DNA of 64,000 bases from Saccharospirillum sp. MSK14-1. GTDB taxonomy: Bacteria > Pseudomonadota > Gammaproteobacteria > Pseudomonadales > Natronospirillaceae. Below are positions 19,182-26,657 of this stretch, in pieces (positions within the stretch are counted from its first letter, which is position 1; each line of letters begins with the position of its first letter). Under the pieces are notes generated by a model. That model saw only the letters and a list, made by a program, of their open reading frames with translations, was not told the DNA's origin and ran no database searches. The DNA lies in NCBI RefSeq assembly GCF_003054965.1, contig NZ_MIES01000026.1:186001-250000 (forward strand). Direction: 5' to 3'. The position numbers and the translations under genes are program-made.

Positions 19182-19344
19182 GGCGAATGCCTTTTTATCC
19201 GTTCATTGAAAACCCGGCCGCGTTGCTGACAACCCTGTGCCGAGCGTCCCATTCGACCCTTTTTGACCCCGTGGTCAACTATTGCCAAAGGAGCATCATC
19301 TTGGCAAGGGTGAATGACAAAGCGACGACAATGAGTCGTTGAGT

Positions 19345-20511
19345 CTATGCCCAGCCCATCCCACCGATAACGAGAGCGACGGCGACCAACACCAGCACCG
19401 GGCACCGCAACAGGCGCAAGGCCAGCAAACCGAGCAACGCCAGCGCTAGGTCACTGCTTCCATCGATGGCCGTAACAAAGACAGGCTGATATAACGCCGC
19501 CAACAACAACCCTACGACCGCCGCATTAACGCCCGCCAAAGCGCCGGCCAGTCGAGGCAGTTGCGCCAGACGCTGCCAAACTTGGGACAACGCCAGCACC
19601 AGCAAAAAGCCGGGCAAAAAGACCGCCAACGTCGCAACCACAGCGCCCCACCAGGGTTGATCCGGCTGCAACAACGCGCCCAAATACGCAGCGATGGTGA
19701 ATAACGGTCCGGGCATCGCCTGCGCACTGGCATAGCCAAAGAGGAATTGATCGGCCGGCATCGATGCACCGACACCGGCCTGCAATAACGGCAGCACAAC
19801 ATGACCGCCGCCAAACACCAAGCTGCCCGTGCTGAAAAAGGGCAGCGCCAAATCGGTGAAATCACTGCGAACCACCAGCAGCCCAGCCACGATCACAACA
19901 AAGGTTATCAGTGGCCACCGCTTAAGCCGCCCGCTCACTGTTGCTGACTGAGCGGTATCGACCGACAACCGGCGGGCACCGACCAACCCCATCACTAACA
20001 ACAACAATGGCTGAATCCAGATCCAGGGTGAAACCAACACGGCCGCGGCCGTGATAAGAGCCATTGATTGTGTCAGGGTGCGGCGGCAAAAAGATTGATA
20101 CAGACCCATCACGGCATCGGCCACAACCACCAGCGCCAGTAACTTCAGCCCATCGATCACACCCGGCAGCCAGGCTTGATCCATCCAGCTTCGGCTGCCG
20201 ACCGCGATGACCGTCATCAACAGAAAGGACGGCAGCGTAAAACCAATAAAGGCGGCCAGACCACCGAACAGTCCAGCACGCTGCAAACCGATGGCAAAAC
20301 CAACCTGACTGGACGCAGGCCCTGGCAGAAACTGCGCCAAGGCGACAAGACGCGCATAACCGTCATCGTCGAGCCACCCCAGACGCTGAACAAAAGTACG
20401 ACGAAAATACCCCAGATGCGCGGCCGGACCACCAAAGCTCAAACAACCGAGCACGAGAAAGCGCAGACCGACATCCAGTGCTCTTCGGGCAGTTGATAAA
20501 CCTTGTGTCAT
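19345..20511 (-). CDS. chrA: ChrA-family chromate transporter (two-domain form)
   Basis: An inner-membrane protein of about 388 residues with two homologous CHR halves: 'LSFGGPAAHLGYFRRTFV' in the first and 'LVFGGGHVVLPLLQAGV' in the second. 'AQFLPGPASSQVGFAIG' and its counterpart 'AQAMPGPLFTIAAYLG' are the matching proline/glycine motifs. ChrA exports chromate with proton drive in resistant bacteria; many chromosomal copies have no shown role. The ATG at 20511 has AGGG 8 nt upstream and is preferred over a GTG nine bases earlier. It is divergent from the baeS-like gene. Confidence 0.9.
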   Translation of the reverse strand: MTQGLSTARRALDVGLRFLVLGCLSFGGPAAHLGYFRRTFVQRLGWLDDDGYARLVALAQFLPGPASSQVGFAIGLQRAGLFGGLAAFIGFTLPSFLLMTVIAVGSRSWMDQAWLPGVIDGLKLLALVVVADAVMGLYQSFCRRTLTQSMALITAAAVLVSPWIWIQPLLLLVMGLVGARRLSVDTAQSATVSGRLKRWPLITFVVIVAGLLVVRSDFTDLALPFFSTGSLVFGGGHVVLPLLQAGVGASMPADQFLFGYASAQAMPGPLFTIAAYLGALLQPDQPWWGAVVATLAVFLPGFLLVLALSQVWQRLAQLPRLAGALAGVNAAVVGLLLAALYQPVFVTAIDGSSDLALALLGLLALRLLRCPVLVLVAVALVIGGMGWA

Positions 20512-20665
20512 CGATCTCACCCTTGTCTGCTCGATGGTCTATTAGCGAATCCAACCGCTCACTATTGCGCATAACCATGACCTTTTTATGGCGTTCGGCA
20601 CTCCACATCGGCTGCACAATCTCAGACTATGCTGAGCACTGGATTCTTTTGTATGACTGACAGCC

Positions 20666-22054
20666 ATGCGCATTCGACTTCGTTATCAGGTTCTGGCGGT
20701 TATCTTACTGGCCAATGCCCTACTGACGGTGGCCATTGTGGTCGCCAACAACCAGGCGTTCAGCACCAGCTTTGAAAACTATCAAGAGGCTGTGCAGAGC
20801 AAACGGCTGGCGCCGTTAATTGAAGCCTTGGCCGAGGACTATGTCGACCAGGGCGGCTGGCAGACGATGGACAGTTTCCGCTGGGCGACCTTAATCAAAC
20901 CGTTTTTATTCGGCCGGCCGGATGCCGATGCGCCATCGACGACTCAATCATCCAGCCGACGCTTTCGGGGTCCGCCGCTGCAACTGCGTGACGCCCAGGG
21001 CGCGCTGATCGCCGGGCCGCCGATCCCTCGTCATTTCAGCACCTGGTTGCCAATTGAAAACAGCGCTGGAGAACGCATTGGCGAGCTGGGTGTTCCCACC
21101 AACTTGCGACTGACGGGTGAGTTTGATCGGGTTTTTGCCGATCAGCAACGCCGCCAATTACGCTGGATCGCCTTAGCCGCTCTGCTGCTGTCTGTCGCTG
21201 TAGCGTTGCCGTTTGCTGCCGTTTTAACGCGCCCCATCAGCCGCCTGCAACGCGCCACCCACCGCCTGGCTGGCGGCGACTACGACACTCAGATTGCAGT
21301 AAAAGGCAGTGATGAACTGGCGGATCTGGCCCGCGACTTCAATCATCTGGCCACCACGCTGGCGAAAAACCTCAATGCCCGCCAGCGCTGGATCGCGGAT
21401 ATTTCGCACGAACTGCGCACGCCCATTGCCGTCTTGCGTGCCGAACTTGAAGCCATACAAGACGGTGTGCGCCAACCAAACCCAGAGACCCTTTCATCGC
21501 TGTATCAGGAAATCGAGCGCCTCAGCGCTCTGGTTGAAGATTTGCACGAACTGTCACTGTCCGACGCCGGCGCGCTCAGCTATCGGCGCGAGACGCTGGA
21601 GTTCAATGAACTGATTCAAGAGGAACTCAGTCATCAACAGGCGGCGTTCGATCGCGCCCAGTTACAGCTGACCTTTCACCCAGCTGACAGTCCTGTTCTG
21701 ATCGAAGCGGACAGCCACCGGTTGACTCAGTTGTTGAGTAATCTGGCGCAAAACTCACTGCGTTATACCGATGCACCGGGCGAGGTGATGGTTCGATTGA
21801 GTCGGGCGGGGCAAGTCGCTCGGCTGGAATGGTCGGATTCAAGCCCCGGTGTTCCATCGTCCGCGCTGCCCAAACTGTTTGACCGCCTGTACCGCGTTGA
21901 AGACTCGCGTAATCGCGCCAGTGGTGGCTCCGGCCTCGGCCTGGCCATTGTGCATAACGTCGTCAGTGCGCATCAGGGCAAGGTCAGCGCACAGAATTCA
22001 CCGCAGGGTGGGCTGTCCATTATTGTTGAGCTGCCGCTGAGGAAAACCGGATGA
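20666..22054 (+). CDS. baeS: BaeS-type envelope-stress sensor histidine kinase
   Basis: A 462-residue membrane kinase. One transmembrane helix is near residues 8-27, a periplasmic sensor follows to about 165, and a second helix spans about 167-187. A HAMP linker leads to the HisKA box 'ISHELRTP' with phospho-acceptor H248. The ATPase shows an N-box 'QLLSNLAQNSLRYT' and 'GSGLGLAIV'. The BaeS name rests on domain order and on the downstream BaeR-like and Spy-like genes, which is the E. coli circuit for envelope stress. The stop overlaps the regulator start (ATGA). Confidence 0.85.
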   Translation: MRIRLRYQVLAVILLANALLTVAIVVANNQAFSTSFENYQEAVQSKRLAPLIEALAEDYVDQGGWQTMDSFRWATLIKPFLFGRPDADAPSTTQSSSRRFRGPPLQLRDAQGALIAGPPIPRHFSTWLPIENSAGERIGELGVPTNLRLTGEFDRVFADQQRRQLRWIALAALLLSVAVALPFAAVLTRPISRLQRATHRLAGGDYDTQIAVKGSDELADLARDFNHLATTLAKNLNARQRWIADISHELRTPIAVLRAELEAIQDGVRQPNPETLSSLYQEIERLSALVEDLHELSLSDAGALSYRRETLEFNELIQEELSHQQAAFDRAQLQLTFHPADSPVLIEADSHRLTQLLSNLAQNSLRYTDAPGEVMVRLSRAGQVARLEWSDSSPGVPSSALPKLFDRLYRVEDSRNRASGGSGLGLAIVHNVVSAHQGKVSAQNSPQGGLSIIVELPLRKTG

Positions 22055-22725
22055 GCAACTTAATCCTGATTGTTGAAGATGAGGCCAAGCTGGCTGAGGT
22101 GGTCCGCGACTATCTGCATCGCGATGGCTACGACACCCATTTGTGTCACCGCGGCGATGAGGTTTTAGACTGGCTCGCCGATCACCAGCCGGCATTGATC
22201 CTGCTCGACCTGATGTTGCCCGGTCTGGATGGCCTGACACTGTGCCGTGAAATTCGGAAAAAAATGGCCACGCCCATCATTATGACCACCGCTCGCGTTG
22301 AAGAAATTGACCGCCTGCTGGGTCTGGAGCTCGGCGCTGACGATTACGTTTGCAAACCTTACAGTCCCCGGGAAGTGGTCGCTCGCGTCAAAGCTGTGCT
22401 GCGACGCACTCACCTCAATAATGGCAACGAATCGGATACAGAATTACGACTGGTGTTACCCGAAGGCGCGAATGAAGCACGCTTTGGTGAGCGCAAGGTG
22501 GAACTGACGGCGCTCGAATCCCGACTGTTGGCTGAGCTGATGCGTCACCCAGGACGGATATTCTCACGTGATCAACTGATGGACGCCATCTACCCGGATC
22601 GCCGTCTGGTCAGTGACCGCACCATCGACAGTCATATCAAAAACCTGCGTCGTAAATTGCAGTTACTGGCACCGGAAGAGGAGTTTGTGCGTTCGGTTTA
22701 TGGCGCCGGCTACAAGTACGAATAA
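22051..22725 (+). CDS. baeR: BaeR-type OmpR-family response regulator
   Basis: A 224-residue cytosolic regulator with receiver domain 1-120 (acidic pair E9-D10, phospho-acceptor D53 in 'LLDLMLPGLDG', switch Thr in 'MTTARV', Lys in 'CKPYSPRE') and a winged-helix OmpR-type DNA-binding domain ending 'VRSVYGAGYKYE'. It is translationally coupled to the kinase by a 4-nt overlap. The next gene encodes a Spy-like protein, the classic BaeR target. I found no clear match to the E. coli BaeR box in the 113-nt gap before that gene. Confidence 0.86.
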   Translation: MSNLILIVEDEAKLAEVVRDYLHRDGYDTHLCHRGDEVLDWLADHQPALILLDLMLPGLDGLTLCREIRKKMATPIIMTTARVEEIDRLLGLELGADDYVCKPYSPREVVARVKAVLRRTHLNNGNESDTELRLVLPEGANEARFGERKVELTALESRLLAELMRHPGRIFSRDQLMDAIYPDRRLVSDRTIDSHIKNLRRKLQLLAPEEEFVRSVYGAGYKYE

Positions 22726-22838
22726 GCCTCTTAGGTAAAGGTTATGTCGTGCATCCTGGCTCCACATTCGCTGCGAATAAGGCAACGACACTGATCATCA
22801 CCGGGGCATCCGCCCTGTGATATTCAGGAGCACAGACC

Positions 22839-23288
22839 ATGAAAAAGACACATCGCAATACCTTCATCGCCACGGCTCTGGCTGTGGCTCTGACAGCAAG
22901 CGCTAGCGGCGCATTCGCCTGGGGCGGCAATGATCGCGGTCAGGATCCCAGTGAGCGCTTCAACTACATCTTCACCGAACTGAACCTGACTGAAGACCAG
23001 GCTGAAGACGTGCTGGACGTTATGCGTACCTTCCGTGATGACCAACGCCAGGCCATGCAAGCCCGTCGGGATTCCGGTGCCGGCCGCCCCTCAGCAGAAG
23101 AGTTTGCTGACCTTCGTGCTCAGGCACATACCGCCTTATCCGACCAGCTTGGCACCGTTCTCAGCGCCACGCAGGTCGAAGAGTTGATGACCTATTTGGA
23201 ATTCCACGGCCCCATGATGGGCGGTGGCCGTCACCACGGCCGTGGCCCGCAAGATGGCCAACCCATGCCGCCGGCACCGGCCGAATAA
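22839..23288 (+). CDS. Spy/CpxP-like periplasmic protein (LTxxQ family)
   Basis: A 149-residue exported protein with signal peptide cleaved after 'GAFA' (residue 27). It carries the paired family motifs 'LTEDQ' (residues 50-54) and 'LSATQ' (108-112) in a mostly helical, charged body. The Gly/His/Pro-rich tail 'GGGRHHGRG' may bind metal. Spy is an ATP-independent periplasmic chaperone induced by BaeSR and CpxAR. The position behind a BaeSR-like pair supports a role as effector of that system. A strong terminator follows. Confidence 0.83.
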   Translation: MKKTHRNTFIATALAVALTASASGAFAWGGNDRGQDPSERFNYIFTELNLTEDQAEDVLDVMRTFRDDQRQAMQARRDSGAGRPSAEEFADLRAQAHTALSDQLGTVLSATQVEELMTYLEFHGPMMGGGRHHGRGPQDGQPMPPAPAE

Positions 23289-23336
23289 CCGCTGCGTAAC
23301 CGATCGACCGATTCCCCAAAACCGGTCTTCTCTTTA

Positions 23337-23358
23337 CCCGCCATCCGGCGGGTTTTTT
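23337..23358 (+). terminator. rho-independent terminator after the Spy-like gene
   Basis: CCCGCC (23337-23342), a 4-nt loop and GGCGGG are followed by TTTTTT (23353-23358), about 50 nt past the stop. Confidence 0.85.
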
Positions 23359-23360
23359 AT

Positions 23361-23390
23361 TAAAAAAAGGCGCCCAAGGGCGCCCTTTTT
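23361..23390 (-). terminator. terminator of the mannoside operon
   Basis: GGCGCCC (23369-23375) pairs with GGGCGCC (23378-23384), with A-runs on the left and T-runs on the right, so it can work in both directions. It lies about 50 nt past the last gene of the leftward operon. Confidence 0.75.
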
Positions 23391-23435
23391 CAGGTTATTG
23401 CGTCTTCGTGATGGTGCTTCGCGAGTCGGCTTTAC

Positions 23436-24623
23436 TCAATCCGGCTCGACTTGAATTCCCTGAACTCGCAACACTTCCAGACAAGCACCCAGAGTGTGGT
23501 AATCACACTTCGCACCCGCAGCGCTTTTCTCTGTAGATACTTTGGTGTTGTCACGGGTCAGCAAGCGGAACCAGGCACCGTTGTCATGATCGACAAAGTG
23601 ATCCCAGCTGTATTGCCACAGCTTTTGATAGTGCTCCAGGTATTTGTCGTCGTTTGTAGCCTGATGCAACAAGGCTGCGGCGGCGAAGCTCTCCGCCTGC
23701 ACCCAGAAATATTTGTCATCGTCACACCAGTTGCCGTCCGGATCGAAGCCATAGACCAAGCCACCCTCTTGGGCATCCCAGGAGGTTTCCCAGGCGCGAT
23801 CAAATAACGATTGAGCGCGTTCGACCATCCACGACTCTGGCGCATGGCGATGCAGCATCAACAACAGCTTGGTCCACTCAGTCTGATGGCCCGGCTGGAC
23901 CCCCCAGGGACGATAGAGGTTTTTCGGATCGTCCTTGTTGTAATCCCAGTCGATGTTGAAGTTGGCCTGGTAGTGCTCCCAGATCAACCCATCGGTCTGG
24001 TCGGCCTGGCGCACGGCGATGTTGTGTGCCAGCGTTTTGGCCCGTTCCAGATAGCGACGTTCACCGGTGGCTTCAAAGGCAGCAATCATCGCCTCACACA
24101 GATGCATATTGGCGTTCTGACCGCGGTAATCGCTGAGCACGCCATCGGGGCTGATTTCATCTGCGTAGAGTCCGTACTCGGCTTGCCAGAAACGCTGCTC
24201 AAGCCGCTCATAGGTTTGCGCTAAGGGGGCGTCATCGACCAACCCGGCCTGACGGGCAGCGGCATAAGCCAGCAACACAAAGGCATAACCGTATGCTTGT
24301 TGCGTCATGTCTTCGGGTTGATGATCGCGCAGCGTCCAAGCATAGCCGTCCGCTTCTTCTCGCCAGTGTACCCGTTCCAAATAGTCCAGGCCGTGCTGGG
24401 CGATGCTCAGGTAGTCGGTTCGATTAAAGAACCGACCGGCCTGCGCGTAGTTCACAATGATGCGCGTCGATGACACCAGTTGACGGAAACCCGGATCGAA
24501 CACAGTGCCGTCGTCATGGTAGTTCTGATAGTAGCCACCACCGGAATCGACAACGCGCGGGTCGTAAAACGCCAGGATGGACTTCAGGTGCTCCACCAAA
24601 AATTCGGTTTCAAAAAAGTTCAT
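23436..24623 (-). CDS. AGE-family epimerase/isomerase, probable D-mannose isomerase
   Basis: A 395-residue (alpha/alpha)6-barrel protein of the N-acylglucosamine 2-epimerase (AGE) family. Aromatic and acidic motifs along the barrel include 'YAQAGRFFNR', 'ALGLDYLERVHW'-like 'HGLDYLERVHW', 'RPWGVQPGHQTEW' and 'YFWVQAESFAAAALL'. AGE members interconvert aldose and ketose sugars, notably mannose and fructose. The neighbours (beta-mannosidase, sugar kinase, LacI regulator) make mannose isomerase the most likely role; epimerase activity on cellobiose or mannobiose is the alternative. The ATG at 24623 has GAGGA with a 7-nt spacer and lies 10 nt behind the kinase stop. Confidence 0.82.
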   Translation of the reverse strand: MNFFETEFLVEHLKSILAFYDPRVVDSGGGYYQNYHDDGTVFDPGFRQLVSSTRIIVNYAQAGRFFNRTDYLSIAQHGLDYLERVHWREEADGYAWTLRDHQPEDMTQQAYGYAFVLLAYAAARQAGLVDDAPLAQTYERLEQRFWQAEYGLYADEISPDGVLSDYRGQNANMHLCEAMIAAFEATGERRYLERAKTLAHNIAVRQADQTDGLIWEHYQANFNIDWDYNKDDPKNLYRPWGVQPGHQTEWTKLLLMLHRHAPESWMVERAQSLFDRAWETSWDAQEGGLVYGFDPDGNWCDDDKYFWVQAESFAAAALLHQATNDDKYLEHYQKLWQYSWDHFVDHDNGAWFRLLTRDNTKVSTEKSAAGAKCDYHTLGACLEVLRVQGIQVEPD

Positions 24624-24633
24624 GGCGGATTCC

Positions 24634-25584
24634 TCAGGCGTCAAACGGCCAGTGATCACTGACTTCCGACCAGGTTGGCAAAGAGGGGAGCGCACCTGCG
24701 CGGCTGACCGCTTTGGCGCCACAGGCGGCAGCAAACTGGGTAATCTGCTCCAACTCGTTTTGACTCAAATGGCTCAGTTCTCGACCATTGAGCGCCCGCA
24801 ATAAGCCACCGCTAAAGGCGTCGCCACCCGCGGTCGTATCGACCGCTTTCACCGCCGGTGGAGTGACCAGCAAATCGCCAGCGCGCGTCAGTACACGGAT
24901 GTCGCCACCGCCATCGGTGACCCAAATGGCTTTAACGGTGTCGAGCCATTCCTCAATGGGGAAACCGGAGGCTTCGATCCAATCGGCTTCCTCTTTGGAG
25001 ACTTTGACGATGTCAGCCAGGCGCAAAAAGCGATCGATTACCGCAGGATCGACCGTGGTTTTCGGCCAGAGGTTATGACGCAGATTCACATCAAAACTGA
25101 TGGTGGCGCCGACACGACGCGCCTGCGCGACCGCCGCTTCCGTGGTGCGTGCGATGGCAACGTCAGTCAGAGTATTGGAACAAAAATGAAACAGGCCGGC
25201 GCCTTCAAACGCCGGGATCGGCAAATCTTCCGGCGTCATCAACACATCCGCCGAGGCTTTGCGCAGGAATTCGAAGCTGCGCTCACCATCGTCATCGAGA
25301 AAGACATAGGCCAGCGGTGTATGAGCGCTGGGGTGTACGCCCAGGTACGTCATATCAACACCCAGTTGCACCATGGCGTCGGTGAGAAAGCGACCGAAGC
25401 GGTCGTCGCCAACCTGACCGACGAATCGTGCCGGGGCCTCCAGACGAGCAACGGCTGCAGCAACATTGGCCGGCGCACCACCGGGGTATTGACGAAACTC
25501 GGGCAGGTCAAAACCGCCTTCGTGGGCGCTGTTAAAATTCAGAAAATCGATCAGCAATTCGCCGAAACAAAGTATGGGTTTCAT
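24634..25584 (-). CDS. PfkB-family sugar kinase, probable fructokinase
   Basis: 316 residues with the two PfkB signatures: 'GGAPANVAAAVARL' at 35-48 and 'DTTAGGDAFSGGLL' at 249-262, where D255 is the expected catalytic base. PfkB kinases phosphorylate fructose, ribose, 2-keto-3-deoxygluconate and related sugars. The start 'CFGELLIDF' is common in fructokinases, and the adjacent AGE isomerase would supply fructose, so fructose to fructose-6-phosphate is the favoured reaction. The start overlaps the lacI stop by 4 nt (ATGA). Confidence 0.85.
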   Translation of the reverse strand: MKPILCFGELLIDFLNFNSAHEGGFDLPEFRQYPGGAPANVAAAVARLEAPARFVGQVGDDRFGRFLTDAMVQLGVDMTYLGVHPSAHTPLAYVFLDDDGERSFEFLRKASADVLMTPEDLPIPAFEGAGLFHFCSNTLTDVAIARTTEAAVAQARRVGATISFDVNLRHNLWPKTTVDPAVIDRFLRLADIVKVSKEEADWIEASGFPIEEWLDTVKAIWVTDGGGDIRVLTRAGDLLVTPPAVKAVDTTAGGDAFSGGLLRALNGRELSHLSQNELEQITQFAAACGAKAVSRAGALPSLPTWSEVSDHWPFDA

Positions 25585-26597
25585 CTTATTGTTGGATCCG
25601 TACGGTTGATAAAGCAGGCGGTATCGATCACCTGGAGTTCATTCATCGGAGCGTCCTCCGACAAAGCGGCTAATAATACCCGACCCAGTTGGCGACCTGT
25701 GTGATGCAGGTCTTGTCGAAAACCATCGACCGGGTGGTGAAAATAATCCGCCAGCGTTGAGGTCTCTAACGCTACCACATCTGCGCGGTGTCCGGCATCG
25801 CCAAGGCCGGCGAGCAAGCCCATGGCGGTGATTTCATTGCCGCAGATATACGCATCGGGGGGTGTTTCGCTATCCGCCAATTGACGCGCCAGGGCGCGCG
25901 GATCCAGATCGTTCGTTTGTGGCACCAGTTGAAGCGATTCATTCACTGTTAGGCCTCTGGCTTGATGCGCATGCATAAACCCCAGCCGCTGATGCCAAGC
26001 AAACAGATACCGTGAGGGTGGCAGTAACAGACACAGTCGCTGGTGACCCCGATCGAGCAGATGATCGGCGGCGCGACGGCTGAAATCGACGTTATCGATA
26101 TCGACATAAGGGTGCTGTAGCGCCAGCTCGGTCCGACCAAAGGTCACAAAAGGCACCCCCGCCTCGGCCAGAAACCGCACTCTGGCGTCCTGGCTTTCAG
26201 TCAGGGTTAATACCACGCCATCGGCCAGACCTTGCTCCACCAAAGTACGCACGGGCGCCAATTCATCCTGTTCACTGCGGCTGGGAATCACCGTCAGTTG
26301 ATAAGGCGTGTCCGACAACGCCGCAGTTAGCCCTTCTATTAAGGGCCCGGTGCCTACATCACCGACCACTTCGCCCGGTTTCAGCACCGGCAAAATCAGC
26401 GCAATGACGTGCGTCTTACCGGTTTTCAAACCAATGCCGGACTGATTGGGGCGATAGCCCAATTCAGCGGCCGCCGCTTTCACCCGCGCGATGGTTTCCG
26501 GGCGAACTTCCGGCCCGTCTTTCAGCGCCCGGGACACGGTCGTAATCGACAGCCCCAAATGTCGGGCCAATGTTTTTAATGTGGTACGGGCGCGCAT
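25581..26597 (-). CDS. LacI-family transcriptional regulator of the mannoside operon
   Basis: A 338-residue repressor. The N-terminal helix-turn-helix 'TLKTLARHLGLSITTVSRALKDGPEV' is followed by a hinge 'RPNQSGIGLKTGKTHVIALILP' and a periplasmic-binding-protein-like ligand domain ('DHLLDRGHQRLCLLLPP', 'PDAYICGNEITAMGLL'). It lies between the beta-mannosidase and kinase genes on the same strand, so it is likely autoregulated. The inducer is probably mannose, a mannoside or fructose (inference). ATG at 26597 is preferred over the adjoining GTG. AACGTT-centred operators upstream of the operon are its likely targets. Confidence 0.9.
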   Translation of the reverse strand: MRARTTLKTLARHLGLSITTVSRALKDGPEVRPETIARVKAAAAELGYRPNQSGIGLKTGKTHVIALILPVLKPGEVVGDVGTGPLIEGLTAALSDTPYQLTVIPSRSEQDELAPVRTLVEQGLADGVVLTLTESQDARVRFLAEAGVPFVTFGRTELALQHPYVDIDNVDFSRRAADHLLDRGHQRLCLLLPPSRYLFAWHQRLGFMHAHQARGLTVNESLQLVPQTNDLDPRALARQLADSETPPDAYICGNEITAMGLLAGLGDAGHRADVVALETSTLADYFHHPVDGFRQDLHHTGRQLGRVLLAALSEDAPMNELQVIDTACFINRTDPTIR

Positions 26598-26657
26598 CAC
26601 GCGAGCGTTCTCCCCGGCGTTGTTTGAGCGATCCGACTCAGCAACCGTGTCATAAAA

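Noticed and set aside
22726-22838. BaeR box upstream of the Spy-like gene
   Set aside because: No convincing match to the E. coli BaeR consensus was found, so the control link rests on gene order only.
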